In this document: piece by piece, positions 1-14,141 of the stretch
How the letters are laid out: every line of letters starts with the position of its first letter
Numbering within the stretch: position 1 is the first letter of the stretch
From: Amanita rubescens
Taxonomy: Eukaryota; Basidiomycota; Agaricomycetes; Agaricales; Amanitaceae
NCBI GenBank assembly: GCA_015039365.1
Contig: WION01000036.1
Span: forward strand, 186,001-250,000
Length of the DNA stretch: 64,000 bases
Direction of reading: 5' to 3'
Translations under genes and position numbers: made by a program
The notes under the pieces: model-generated
The model's input: only the letters and a program-made list of their open reading frames with translations
Database searches by the model: none
What the model was told of the DNA's origin: nothing

Positions 1-1067
1 AGGAGAGAGATTTCAGGTCACGTACGGGCTCTGCGAGACCATGGTGGAGGTGGTCCCCTTGATATGGGTAATACTGCTGCGGTGCTTGCAGTCGTGGTGC
101 TGCCGCTATTAGGAATAGCCATTGTGTCTTGAAGTCTGAATCACGTTCTTAAGTACAGGTGCGATACTATTTAACCAGACACTCACGCGAGCTCTTGATT
201 GACGGGCTTAATGGCGGGTAGTAATGAAACTCGAAGGGCTTCTTTGATACGGTTGGGTTTCGAAGATTATGGCTGTCATTTTATACCTATGACCGTTGTT
301 ATATGACTTACCGTATGTCCCAATGGATCACTGTAATCCATCGTGAAGAGTCGTGAAGAGTCGTGGTCACGACCGATCGTCAACATGCATAAGACGGTAT
401 CGGGAGCAAGGATACTGTGAGACCTTGTGGGTCCCTCTTAACACTTGAGAAGGAACATGACGGCAGGCGTCAAGCTACTATCATGGGTTAAAATTCGTGA
501 CTGGTTTTTGCACCCCTGTAAAAATTAGCCTATCTACTAGTATCCCTTCCTTGGCTTTCGTATTCGCTCACCTCGCGAACGTCCCGTGTCCTCGTCTTAG
601 TCTTCTCTCGCTTTATTTCGTTGGACTTGGATTCGGGTGCGCGTTCCATGCTGTGCTATGTAAGCCGTGTCCTGTGGCCGCATCTTTTGTTTCTCGGTAC
701 CTCGACACATCGTGGACCACGGAGTCTAGACTTCATATTTCAGAATCATTCCACACAGGACCACGGAGTCTAGACCTCATGATCACAATATGACCATGAC
801 ATCCTTCCAAGTCCGACTTGATATCGATCTGCCCTAAATTGATTAGTTGAAGTTAAAGTTAGTCACGAATATAGTCACAGTTGTATACGACTCATGACAG
901 TTTTTTTTATCATCTATATAGTCATCATGTACAGATGATGAGCGCGTACAACACATTGCACAAAATATGTTCATCCGTCAACTAATGGCTGACTGACGAC
1001 CATCTGACTCGCTGTCTGGCACAGGCGCCAGTCGTGACGCGTACCGCGGTAACGCGGGCTTATGTAA
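1..1067. other. No gene recognised
   Basis: No reading frame here looks like a real protein. An 18-bp direct repeat (GGACCACGGAGTCTAGAC) occurs at 714-731 and 758-775, and a GTCGTGAAGA unit is repeated near 343-362. The 3' end is the upstream region of the broken APH-like gene, whose first ATG is at 1068. Confidence 0.6.
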
Positions 1068-1096
1068 ATGCTGAGTTCAATTATGCTCAACGCTCA

Positions 1097-1212
1097 CAGA
1101 CTCCTACCCAGTCTCACGGAGCAGTCTTGACGTTATGTAAGACGTTTGCTCCAGGGAAACGTCTTACATAACATCGTCAAGACAGCTCCACGTGAGACTG
1201 GGTAGGAGTCTG
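1097..1212. mobile_element. 116-bp perfect-hairpin MITE
   Basis: The two arms (CAGACTCCTACCCAG... and its complement) pair over almost the whole element, with a loop near 1148-1157. It is flanked by identical 9-bp copies of CAACGCTCA at 1088-1096 and 1213-1221, a clean target-site duplication. A 9-bp duplication is typical of Mutator-like transposases, so this is probably a non-autonomous Mutator-type MITE; the class is inferred from TSD length only. It lies inside the coding start of the APH-like gene. Confidence 0.85.
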
Positions 1213-1796
1213 CAACGCTCAGATCATACCCGAAGGCGATTCATTCTTTTTTTCGAATTGGGACGGCCCAGATGAACTGCCAAGCCCAGACGAAGTCAGG
1301 GAGCACTATGATGTCCTGGACCGCCGCCGTGCCGTTGTAGTTCGCTTCATTCACCTTGACCTCATTGTCAAATATGGCCCTCATATTAGAGCCGCTGAAG
1401 GACAGGCCCTGTGGATTATCGAGCATTTTACCGATGTACAAGCTCCCACTGTATATGGCTGGTTCCAAGATGGAGATGAGATGTTTCTTTACATGAGCCT
1501 GGTGGACGGAGTCACTTTAGAGCGACGATGGCCAGAAATGTCCAAGGAGGAAAAAGTCGACGTTTCTCGCCAGCTGCAACATATGTTAGCGTCCATGCAC
1601 GCTCTTCCGTGTAACGAAACCTATATTGGTTCGTCACGGTCCCCATTTGAATCGGTCACACTCACAGAATTTTCTAGGATCCCTTGGACGCACTCCGTGC
1701 CATGATGGGTTACTCATGAATTTCCCAGGTCATCGAGGTCCTTTTTCTTCGTCCAAGGAATTCCATGATTTTTTCATGACTATTAATTCGTTGCAT

Positions 1797-4362
1797 CAGG
1801 AAAAACCCCAAACCCTAATTCGGCTTAATCGGATATAATCCAGATAATCCTATATAATAGACTTTAATGCATCTAATCCTACTTAAAGCAATGTAATATG
1901 ATATAACACTTGTTAACGAAATGTAATCTATCTAATAGTTGTCTAATGCCACATTGAAATCTCGTAAGTTTTGTAACAAGATCTGACGCTAACCATTAAG
2001 ACGGTATCAGACACAATGTACATGTATGTCACAATAACCATGAGTCGTGAGCACTGTGGCTCGTCGTGATCCAGCACGAATTGCCGTGAATGGCGGTGAA
2101 CAGCAGTGATAATGATCTATTGCAGCGTGGAGGGACTGTGAAGAGGCGAGCGGCCGGCAAGGGAGGCATCGTGAGATCTTTTGGGAAAATAGTACGTATC
2201 AGAAAAGGAATCCGCTGCAGATGCGCGCGCAGGGGCAGATATAGATATACACTGATAAGACATGGGGCGGATGGAGGGCGCAAACGGGGACGTTGTCGGG
2301 GGCGGGCCCGGGCAGAGAACGACAAAGGGAAAACGAGGCAAGATAGGGCAGGTTGTGGTTGTGGTTGTGGTCGGCGGCACCGCGGGGCTGGCTACGAGGG
2401 AAGTGAAGAAATTGGTTCAGCCTTTTATCTTCAGATCTGCTGCTTTTCGTTCTTTGGACACCATGTCCTCGCTCGTCACAGTTGGGAGTGTTTCACCAGG
2501 TGTTCTCCGCTGACAACACTCTCTTGGACGGGGATTGTTCTTAACGTTCAACTTGACAAAGAGAAAGTGGATTTTGGACTTGTATACCATGGCTGTCGTG
2601 CCACCAAAATGCGAACGTGTGGCGGATTCGATGCCTTGCGCTCTCTTTGCGATGCTCTCCATGGCTGGCCATTGGTCAATAAAATGTTAGGTTGATAATG
2701 ACAATGCAACTCACGAGCGCCCGAGTCAAACACCAAAGCATCATAAATGAGACTATCGCAGACTCAGATGGTAAAGATGGCCCGGATCGTTTATTAACGA
2801 GATAAACCGAGGGAGACAATGGTTGGATCTTGGTATTGACCACAGGCGAATGTAATGGTGGAGGTGGCTGACCTGGTCTTGTGGTGTTGGTATTAACAGG
2901 TGATGTTGATCCAGGTGTAGCGGACGACGTGTGTGATGGGCCAGGGACCATATCTTGTCGGTGAACGAGGATATACTTGAGCTAGATGCAAAATCAGAAT
3001 CAATCAAACAAAGTGTTAGGAAGAAATTTTCAACTTATGCAGAGGCGAGTGTGGCATGGCGGATTGTAAAAAGATGGCTATGAGAGGAAGGAAGTGCTGC
3101 TTGAACTTGGTTCAACACAGTGGTGGCAGACCAGAGCACATCGAAACTGAGAGAGCAGGGAGGGGCAGAGCGAGTACTACGCCGAGTAGAGGAGCGTTGA
3201 GCGTGAGCGCTTGAGCAGAAACGCCAAGTCCATTGTTTATCTGTATTTGTGACATGTTGAACTTACCTTCCACACCACGATGAGTCTGACGCTCGCCATT
3301 GCCCCCAGCATCCAACACCCCTAGCCAAGTGCAGACTACCGTCATCGCCCTCCGTCCACCTCAAAGCGTTTCCGCCAGACCCTGGCTGATCTGGCTCAAA
3401 TCGGTTCATTTTTTCTCGCTTCCTCCCTGGTCTTCGCTCTCTCTCTCTTGCGTGCGCCCAGCCTTCCCAGTGGTTCTCAGTCTCTCCTGCATGTGTGTAT
3501 TTGCTCACCCCCACCATCCTTCATTTGTTGTGAGGTACGTGATCCTTCGCTATTCACTTCCCTTGCTCAAGCCCTTTTCCCAACTGCCTGCACCTCCAAC
3601 GAGGTGCGCCCAGCCTTCCTGGCTCTTACTCTCTCGCATGCACGAGCATTCACTCGTCCCCACCATTCTGCATCTGTTATGAGGTACGTGAACCTTCCCT
3701 ACTCTCTTCCCTCACTCACGCCCTCTCCCCATCTACCTGCACCTCCAACGAGGTGCACCCAGCCTTCCTGACTCTCACCCTCACACGCACGCGCATTCAC
3801 TTGCCCTGCATCCGTTATGAGGTACGTGAGCCTTCGCTACTCTCTTCTCTCACTCACGCCCTTTCCCCAACTGCCCACACCTCCAACAAGGTGCGCCTAG
3901 CCTTCCTGGGTCTCACTCTCTCGCACACACGTGCATTCTTTCACCCTCACCATCCTGCATCTATTATGACGTATGTCACAGTGAGCCTTCACTCCTCTCA
4001 CTCTCTCACGTGCGGGCACATTTGCTCTCTGCATCTGTTGTGAGCTATTGCACACAACCCTTTGCCACCTCTCTTCTCTCACTCGTGCTTGTTCCCCAAC
4101 TGTAAGCTACATGCCAATGTACTAGTATAAACACTTTAATGATATCTGATTTGTTTCTACTGTAATGTCTGAACCTGGATCTGGTTGTCTAATATACAAA
4201 AAAATGTGTCCAATTACATCTAATTGCATCTAACTAAAGAGGCCTATAATTTGGGGCAAAATAATTCTAATCTAATCCTCTCTAATGTAGGAACTGTTAA
4301 TTACACGTAATTAGATCTAACTGAATCCAATTAAACCTAATTAACAGTTTGGCTTTTTCCTG
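1797..4362. mobile_element. Non-autonomous 2.6-kb TIR element
   Basis: The ends are imperfect terminal inverted repeats beginning CAGGAAAAA; the match weakens but continues for roughly 30-45 nt. Both subterminal zones (about 1810-1960 and 4230-4345) are rich in short TAATC/CTAAT words, as expected for transposase-binding subterminal repeats. The interior holds no transposase that I recognise. A GC-rich segment (2090-2700) and a tandem repeat (3450-4060) fill it. The target duplication is unclear; at most AT (2 bp) can be read. The element splits the APH-like gene. Confidence 0.65.
3450..4060. repeat. Tandem repeat, unit about 138-149 bp
   Basis: A pyrimidine-rich unit carrying GAGGTACGTGA recurs at 3532, 3681 and 3819, with a diverged copy near 3968 (GACGTATGTCA) and a partial copy near 4040. 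The spacings are 149, 138 and about 149 bp. Long frames across it are a by-product of the repeat. Confidence 0.8.
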
Positions 4363-4663
4363 ATGACTGCCAGGGTCCTGTGAGTTTGCTACACTCACTC
4401 GACGTGGGTTGCCGGACAACCTGCCAATCGTGTTCACTCATAGCGACCTTCACTTCGGCAACATCCTCGTATCGCCAACGGGCAGTAAAGTTATTGCCAT
4501 TATTGACTGGGAGGCGTCTGGATTTTATCCAACCTATTGGGAGTGGGCAAAACTTAAGTGGTTGGAAGGAAGACGGGGGTCGTTCTTTATCGACGAAATA
4601 CTGCGACCTCACATGGATGTTTGGAAGTACTGGATAGAGTGGCTGCGTTTTGCCGGCCTTTAG

Positions 4664-5606
4664 GTATTTTCTACCTACACGGCGACTGTTCCAAGACTCT
4701 TTGTTATATCCGGGCTGTGATAAAAAATCACAGGTCAACTCCGAACATTAACATCGGCACTGGCATTGACGAATAGATCGTCTACTATGCCCGACTCGGG
4801 CGAGCATGAGTTCATGCTCATTTCGACGTTGCCGACACTATGAAGGTTATACCATCGAACTACTGCCTCGTTGGGCACTGTTCTGGGATGTCAGGAGCCT
4901 CTTCAGCCGGCTCCTCATCGTCCACGACTTCAGTGTGCCGTTCCGAGCAACTTTCCTAGCCTTCAATATTGGGATGATAGTTCGGGTCTGAACAAGGGAA
5001 GGAGAACTCATCCGCTCTCTGAATCTCAAAGCCCTCGGATCCAAGTTCAGGTGAGCGTATGTTCACGCTCGCGCCCATTTCTTTCCTGACAACGGTTACT
5101 AGAGCCTGTCAACAAGATATGGACTCGGTCGTCTTATAAGGCGGTCCCTTTGAAGCACGACGAACAAATTCGTCGCAAACGAGGGAGCGTCTACTACTCA
5201 TACACTCCCAAATACAGGCAGCAGCTCTCGCTAATTCATACAAGCATGATGTAACTTAAGGGAGGGGACTCCGGTCGTGCGCAAGCTGCGGTGAAGGTGG
5301 AACTGTCGGAAGGCAGTAATGAATCTGAGCGAGCTACATCACCGCCCGCAACCTTCAATCAGTTCCGAGTTCGTACCAGTTGATTGATATAAGGACGTCC
5401 AGTTGCGCCATAGCTATGGTTTTTTTGTCGATTTGTTGGACAGCTCATGCGCTCATTATGTAAATCGGAAGACAATAAATACGGCGAACGAGTCTGTTTA
5501 TACCACAACAGCCAGTGCATTTGTTGTTTGCGAGGCAGATTCTGGCTCCGAAACCGCACAACTGTAAACCTCTGATTCCACGACAACCCTCTTCGCCCGT
5601 AACGCC
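4664..5606. other. No gene recognised
   Basis: Only short, unconvincing frames occur. The last part should hold the promoter and leader of the kinase-like gene starting at 5607. Confidence 0.5.
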
Positions 5607-6413
5607 ATGGGAGACACTGTCTATGACATCAAACTGCTCCAGGCCAGCGTCGACCCTTTAGACGAAAGCCACTTTCGCATTCTGATCGATGGTAAATTCG
5701 TCAAATATCTAACCATCGATGCGGAATTGTATAGTGCCGACGATATGTGCTTCGAGCCCTCCTTAATCTCCATCTTACCTCCTCTTCCGCCTGGTGACTG
5801 GAATACCGGCCGTATATCTCGGAATTGCGCAGATGGCCGTCCCCACTTTTCCGAGGTCACGAAAGTCGAACTCCCAAGTATCTCACACCTCTGGCATCCC
5901 CTCCAAATCGACCACCTAGACCTTCACATGGGACGTAAACTTCGGTCCAATGTTTACGAAGCCAGCACTCCCCAGTTTGACCTACCCATCGTAGTCAAAT
6001 TTGCTCGATTCCCTTGGGAAATACCTTACCTCGATTCCGAAACTTCTGCATACCAATGGATCCAAAACCACCAAATCGGCCCCCAGTTTCTCGGGCACTT
6101 AACCGAGGAAGGTCGAGTTATTGGCTTCGCGATGGAGCGTATCACTAGCTTCCGGCACGCTACGCCAGAGGATTTGGCTCTGTGTCAGCAGGCGCTGTCG
6201 AAATTACACCGGTTGAGCATCAAACATGGCGACATCAACAAACATAATTTTCTTATCCACGACAATCAAGCGGCCCTGATTGATTTTGATTGCGCATTGC
6301 AGTGCAACAATACGAAAGTGCTGGAAGAGGAGTTTCGAGAGCTAGAGAAAGAGTTGAGTGACATGTCGGGAAGAGGGGGTCGGGTGGTCGAGAGCAGCTC
6401 AGGGTATGTCTAG
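5607..6413 (+). CDS. Small kinase-like protein (fungal orphan kinase family)
   Basis: A single open frame of 268 codons with the start in a strong context (GCCATGG). Residues about 100-235 show a reduced protein-kinase/APH fold: an N-lobe VVKFARFPWE strand, a catalytic loop with HGDINKHNF and a metal-binding DFD (LIDFDCAL). These match the HGDxxxxN and DFD pattern of small fungal kinase-like proteins; the substrate is unknown. It follows the broken APH-like gene and precedes FunK1 on the same strand. A good donor (GTATGT at 6404) and acceptor (CAG ending 6442) could remove the stop at 6411 and extend the C terminus by about 50 residues, so the 3' end is uncertain. Confidence 0.75.
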   Translation: MGDTVYDIKLLQASVDPLDESHFRILIDGKFVKYLTIDAELYSADDMCFEPSLISILPPLPPGDWNTGRISRNCADGRPHFSEVTKVELPSISHLWHPLQIDHLDLHMGRKLRSNVYEASTPQFDLPIVVKFARFPWEIPYLDSETSAYQWIQNHQIGPQFLGHLTEEGRVIGFAMERITSFRHATPEDLALCQQALSKLHRLSIKHGDINKHNFLIHDNQAALIDFDCALQCNNTKVLEEEFRELEKELSDMSGRGGRVVESSSGYV

Positions 6414-7674
6414 TATGACTGACCGGATTGGATTGTATGCAGGAATTACAGAGTGATCATGGCCAACGTTCATCGTGAAACTGCCGTTCTAATTCTACCA
6501 AATACCTTATCGCAAAGCCCATCTATAGTCTCCACCACATGCCTTCTATCACAGGCGCCTCCAGCGGGTTCTCGCACGTAGTTTCATACTGTTTCTTGCT
6601 ATCGATGTCTTCCAAACGTCGCCATCTTTCGTTCACATCGACAGATCTATTTAACGAAGTCGGTCTTCCGCCTCGTTAATCTTCTAACATGTCCGTTCCG
6701 GGTTCATTTTCACAGCTACCGACATGACCACCTCTGCCTTTCACAACCACCATCTACTACCTGCGAAGCACTTCGCCGCTATTCGCTATTTTCCACAACC
6801 GGCGTGTGCGAGGATGCAACCCGAGATGGTATAAAGCGTGGAGCTTTTATGTTCGCGGCGATCGCAACCTTCGGTGTTTGATGTTACCAATACGCGCGCC
6901 CTTTCCCCCCTCCAGCACGGGGATTCCAGGTTCTGTTGCTATACAAAACGTGCTTCTGGATTTTGACGGGTCATCTTACCTTCATTCTGAGGTTCGGAAC
7001 GAGCTCGCAGGGCCATGAGCGGTCAGACCTGAAAACCAGCATGGTTCGAGAACGCTATAGGGTACTATGATCCCATATTCTTGTACATGGAATAAGGGGA
7101 CTTGAACTGAAATTTGATAGCGTTTCGATAATATTCACGTTGAATCATGGTCACCGCCGACCGGTCAGTGCTTCTATCCGAAGTGAAAAACTCGTTTCCC
7201 GAGTCAACTAGCCACTGGTCACTCATCACATTGGCTCCCAAATACCTTGTTCGAGAAGAAAAAAGTTTTTCTTTCAAGTCATTGGACCAACATTTCAAAG
7301 TCCGTGTAACAGCAATGTTTTGATTTTTGGACACGGCCGCAAATGAGTTGATGGCATATTATTTGGTCTTGTTGATCCATCGTTCATTCAGTCGCGTGTC
7401 GCTGTCATACTCGCGCCACTCGTACATATCGTCATTAGTTCAGACATCGAGAATCATCCACGTAAGTTGGCTCAGTTACCTCACATTAATGCGTCTACAT
7501 TGATGATAGATTGGATGAAAAATAAAGCCGAGTCATAGTACTTGGCTCTTGCCGTACACGAACACGAGGTTATTGCGGCCTCCGACCCTATCGATAATCA
7601 ATTAATCCAGATTCAAATTCCGCATTCTAAACTATAAATTGTCTGGTTACGGGTCAGTCGTCTGCGCTATCGCC
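6414..7674. other. No gene recognised
   Basis: Only short frames without family features (for example 6806-7018). The possible last exon of the upstream kinase-like gene lies at 6443-6590. The 3' part is the upstream region of FunK1. Confidence 0.5.
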
Positions 7675-10600
7675 ATGGCTTACAGTCAGTCTAACCGAAC
7701 TCACTCGGACACACCAGTCGTATTCCATAGAAATAGCAAGTCCGCTCTGAAGATGCCAGAGAAGGTGGAGGACGTGGTGGATGCAATAGCGGTCGAGCTT
7801 GCTGGATCTGTGCGAACTTGCGAGACCGCCTCCTTTCTCAAAACCTTTCTTCACGTTCCCGATGCCACCCTCGAATCCATCTTTGCTAGCGTCAAAACTG
7901 CAGGACGTTATTCAGCCACTGGACAGCGTTGGTCGGATTTTCCAACCGAGAAAGGCGCGAAGGAATCATCGTTCTATAAGCCATTTGTAATGGCAGCTGA
8001 GGCGATTCGCTCTGCCGTTCCGGGTGAAAAGAATGATTTGCAAGGGCAATGGCACGACCGACATGACAAATCACCGGCATCAAGCGAGGAGTCAGCCAAG
8101 GCCCGCCCCGATTGCCTTTTTGTGTCCAGGCCCGATGCAGTCATGAAATTAGAAGCCGAGGTTCGCGCGTTGGAACAGAAAGTGAAGCAGTTACCTGATC
8201 AACCATTGAACGAACCGAACGTTGCCAAGGAAAATTTGGTATGACATGTTACTCGTTTGACGCTTTGTGACCAATCGATAGCTTAGGAAGGACAGCAGAG
8301 TGTTTGGTGGCGCCAGATTCATATACCAGTCGAAATAAAGCCAACCAATACCAACCAAATGTTCGATGTCGGTATGCGTCAAGCCTGCAGTTACCTTCGT
8401 CTTGTTCTCAGGGAACAGTTGGATCGTCGCTTCGGCATCGCCCTCCTACTATGCAAGGACGAGCTCACGGTATTGTTCAACGATAGGTCGGGTCTCTTTT
8501 ACACGAAAGACTCGATCAACATACACGCGGATCCCCGGAAATTTGTTCAAGTCATCGCTGCGTTTTCCATTTTGAGGCCTTGTCAGATCGGCTGGGACCC
8601 TCGAATGAAAGTATATGACCCCGAAAGCGGCGATACTCGCGTCTCATATCATGTTGGCGACGAGACGCGATTTTTCAAACCGAACTTGGCCAAAACCCAC
8701 TGGGAAATAGATATTCCGTCGGATGTGAAAGGAAAACGCGAGAAGGTCATCACTCTCGCTGCCCTATCCATCAGTCGTTCCGAGGTCATGTGCGGGCGAG
8801 CGACGTTAGTTTGGGAAGTCATACGAAAAGCAACGCCCTTTGATACCAATGAGGTCAGACAACTACAAGCTGTTATCCTTTTTATACTCGCACTCATCTA
8901 CGCTAGATCTTCGTGCTCAAGCGCTATTGGCGCCCGTATCAACAAGCCAAAAACGGTGAAGATGTACTGCCGAGCTTCATGCCGGAGGGCGAAAGATATC
9001 GTCAAGTTCCTTTATGGGGAGATCGTATCTACTCTGACGAAGATATACCGGCCGCGGACGGGAAAGATGACTCCACACTGGAGCATATTCGCTGTGGTGT
9101 CGAGCTGGGCTCTTCAACTCCCGAAATGCGTTCTCGAAAACGGGCGCGTTCGGATGGCGAAGTTGTGGAGTACATGCCGGTGACCATGGATCCATGCGCA
9201 AAACCTTTTCTCTATGTTAAGGAGAAAAACTTGGTATCTCGAGTCCATACGCAAATTATACATACATATACGGGCTGGCCGCTCCGACATTTCAAGGATC
9301 TAAATGAACTGCTCCGAGTTATCCGTGACATTGTCAGCGGTAAGCCATTCAATAGCTACTATTCGCTTGAACTTTTTAACGAGTTGAATTTGTAAGAACA
9401 TAAGCATTTGTACTACGAAGGTCTCGTACTCCATCGCGATATCAGCATTGAGAATATCATAATCACGTCTCGAAACGATGAGACAGTGGGACGGCTCATT
9501 GACTTGGATCATGCGAAAGTAGTCGACTCATCGACAAGAAGGATGATGTCTAACGCCAATCCCCAGACGATTCGACACTGGAAGAGTAGTCTTTCCGGCG
9601 ATCATTACTTTATCGATTATGAAGTGATAGAGAAACTCCTGACGTACTTCCCTGAGATGAAAAGAACTGAAGCTGAACCTTATATAATGGCCGTTGTGGG
9701 CTTCTGGACGGAGCATTTCGGCCTAAAGATGGATCATGAAATAAAACTCAGTGAAATAGGCTGGCACCACCAGGTATGCAGGAAATCGATGTGATTTCTC
9801 CCGATTATTTAGCAGTTGCTAGGTCAAGGATTCTCCTGCTTTTTCTACGCATGAGCCAAGGGAAGGCCATCAAACAGTATGTTTCTTGCCTTCTATGTGC
9901 GTGGCCTGTGTAAAACTCCATCAGGGAACTCTGCCTTTCATCAGTGTCGAGACCTTGAACGGGAGGCCAATTTATGAACTTCCGAACGACCACCATGAAG
10001 AATGGTGTTGCGACGCTGTTCATGACATTGAATCCCTTTTTTGGGTCTTGGCATACATTTGCTTGGTTCGCGAAGGCCCGGGGGTAAATATGCTCCGCAG
10101 GGACCTACTGAAAAACAACGCTGAGGGGGACAGATTAGAAGGTCTTCTCCATTCTTATTTCGATTCACCTGACCGCCGCGATATTCGCGATTGTAAAAGA
10201 GGTTTTTTCGACGATCGCACGCTAATGGGCACCGATATTCTAGCCAATTTCGATGATTATTTCGAACCTCTTAAAAACACGATGGATAAATGGTGGCGCA
10301 TTCTGGTCCTCGCTTATAAGTATCGCAAGTTCGAATATTACACCATTCATGATCAAGTCATTCACATCCTCAATGAGGCAATCGAAAATTTGTCGAACTA
10401 TCGACCGACTCATGTCCTTAAAACGAAGGATGAGATAAAGAGAAGGCAAGATCTTCGCAAAGAACGCGTAAAGTGGTTCGAGGCGAAGAACAACGAAACG
10501 ATTACTGAAACTTCCGGCGACCGGGAAACGACGTTGGCTTTGGAGTTTTCACCCCAGCGACCCATCCGTGTTTCCGTTGTCGACCGTACTCAACCACCTA

Positions 10601-10680
10601 CAGACCCTGGTTCTCCATCTCCGAATCCTAAGAAGCAAAAGTTGGAAGACATACCAAGCTTGGGGAATATGGTTAGATAA
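7675..10680 (+). CDS. FunK1-type protein kinase
   Basis: Six exons can be joined in frame: 7675-8238, 8287-8853, 8907-9339, 9397-9773, 9823-9876 and 9925-10680, giving about 916 residues. All introns are GT-AG and 48-57 nt. The start ATG 7675 has an excellent context (GCCATGG). The middle of the protein carries the FunK1 N-lobe region, including an LTVLFNDRSGLFY stretch. The catalytic loop is LVLHRDISIENI and the metal-binding motif is LIDLD rather than DFG. GTLPFISVE and a DDIESLFW-like stretch (HDIESLFWVL) follow as the usual activation and C-lobe landmarks. The tail is lysine- and proline-rich. FunK1 kinases are expanded in mushroom-forming fungi; their targets are mostly unknown. No frame breaks were seen, so the gene looks functional. 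Confidence 0.9.
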
Positions 10681-11094
10681 GTTGCGCTACTGTATTACGC
10701 TCACATGTAACATTGGATTTACATCCTTCGAGGCGAATCATAGTGTTTGAATAATTATACACCCAGGGTGATAAACTCTTGAATCTCCGTATATGTACTG
10801 TAATACTTTCGGATTTACCACTACGTTAGATAGACGACAATGTAAGATAAAGCGATTGTACGCTCGTTATACGTTTAATGTTTCTCGTCTGAGACGGTGC
10901 TCACCGGGAGAAGCCCACTGACACACTACTCCTCATGCAATGGCCACGAACTTAATATCCATCCAAATCAGAAGTACAAAGAAATTTTATTGGCTAGGCG
11001 TTATGGATCCGTCGCCGAGTGGGATAAATCCCACCAACGGACCCTGTGCATCATGTATGTTAAGTAAATAATAATCTCGTCCTCCTTTTTTAAT
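10681..11094. other. Convergent 3' intergenic region
   Basis: Lies between the FunK1 stop (10680, +) and the BiP stop (11095, -). It should hold both polyadenylation regions. No further gene is seen. Confidence 0.6.
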
Positions 11095-13568
<2,474 letters not shown>

Positions 13569-13717
13569 CGTGGAAGTGGTGAAAAAGTTGGGCGCGATTG
13601 ACTTGCCTTTTATTTCGTCAAGTGACGTGTCATCGTACGTGGTATCACGTGTCGTCCACAATACGAACAAATAAATACGCACCGCCTACTAGTACCCCGC
13701 GCATATACTCGCCATAA
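13569..13717. promoter_or_regulatory. Divergent promoter BiP/LSM6 with ACGTG cluster
   Basis: The 149 bp between the two start codons contains TGACGTG (13623-13629), TACGTGG (13636-13642) and the palindrome CACGTG (13646-13651) within 30 bp. TGACGTG resembles the unfolded-protein-response element bound by bZIP factors of the Hac1/XBP1/ATF6 type, which fits BiP as a target. An AT-rich AATAAATA stretch (about 13669-13676) lies closer to LSM6. Function is inferred. Confidence 0.5.
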
Positions 13718-14108
13718 ATGAACGATTCTTCTCCTCCGCCTCCACCAGACGACTTGTCCCTGCCACCACAGCCACCACCAACGGGCTCTCCCACTGAGTT
13801 TTTAAAAAATGTGGTTGGAAAACAAGTCATTGTGAGACTCAATTCGGGAGTAGATTATCGCGGTGCGCGCACTAGTGAGAGCTGTGGCATAGAGCGAGCG
13901 CTGACGAGGGGTACAGGCGTGCTGTCGTGTTTAGATGGGTACATGAATATCGCGCTCGAGCAGACTGAGGAACATGTCAATGGAAGAGTAACGAATCATT
14001 ACGGTGATGCGTTTATTCGCGGCAACAACGGTGGGTGTCTTGTTAAAACAGCGAGTCGTGGGCTGATTGAATTTAGTGCTGTATATTTCTGCGGCGGAAG
14101 CGATATAG
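13718..14108 (+). CDS. LSM6: U6 snRNA-associated Sm-like protein LSm6
   Basis: Three exons (13718-13862, 13917-14030, 14077-14108) give 96 residues. After a proline-rich N-terminal tail of about 22 residues, the Sm1 motif (LNSGVDYRGVLSCLDGYMN) and Sm2 motif (FIRGNNVLYIS) are nearly the textbook LSm6 sequence. LSm6 is part of the LSm2-8 ring on U6 snRNA (splicing) and of the LSm1-7 ring (mRNA decay). The introns are 54 and 46 nt. The proline-rich extension is longer than in many homologues. The stop codon is only 33 nt from the next gene's ATG on the same strand. Confidence 0.96.
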
Positions 14109-14141
14109 CATATTATAGTGTAGTAAGATTATGTACATTTG

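Larger units (their letters stand above)
1068..4663 (+). pseudogene. Fungal aminoglycoside-phosphotransferase-like gene, split by two transposons
   Basis: The pieces encode a fungal APH-domain (protein-kinase-like fold) protein. The likely start is ATG 1068, with an in-frame ATG at 1083. A 116-bp MITE sits at 1097-1212. After removing it and one target copy, the reading frame runs straight on into a segment with the family pattern of a V-V-R-F strand, a KYG motif and an MSLVDGVTLE motif (about 1222-1628). A 49-nt intron at 1629-1677 joins ETYIG to SLGRTPCHD. Coding then reads GPFSSSKEFHDFF before stopping at a 2.6-kb insertion (1797-4362). Downstream, 4367-4663 encodes the catalytic loop FTHSDLHFGNIL and the metal-binding IDWEASGFYP, ending at TAG 4661. 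The flanks are not in one frame after simple excision, so there is further decay or an unseen intron. The substrate is unknown; many fungal members are orphan kinases. Confidence 0.8.

Noticed and set aside
497..793. 98-codon + strand frame near the left edge
   Set aside because: Begins with a non-ATG codon, contains the 18-bp direct repeat and has no family features.
2090..2695. 201-codon + strand frame inside the 2.6-kb TIR element
   Set aside because: Low-complexity Arg/Gly composition from GC-rich sequence, with overlapping antisense frames of equal quality and no family motif.
3299..4043. Three overlapping + strand frames of 96-127 codons
   Set aside because: They are produced by the pyrimidine-rich tandem repeat; the protein repeats follow the DNA period.
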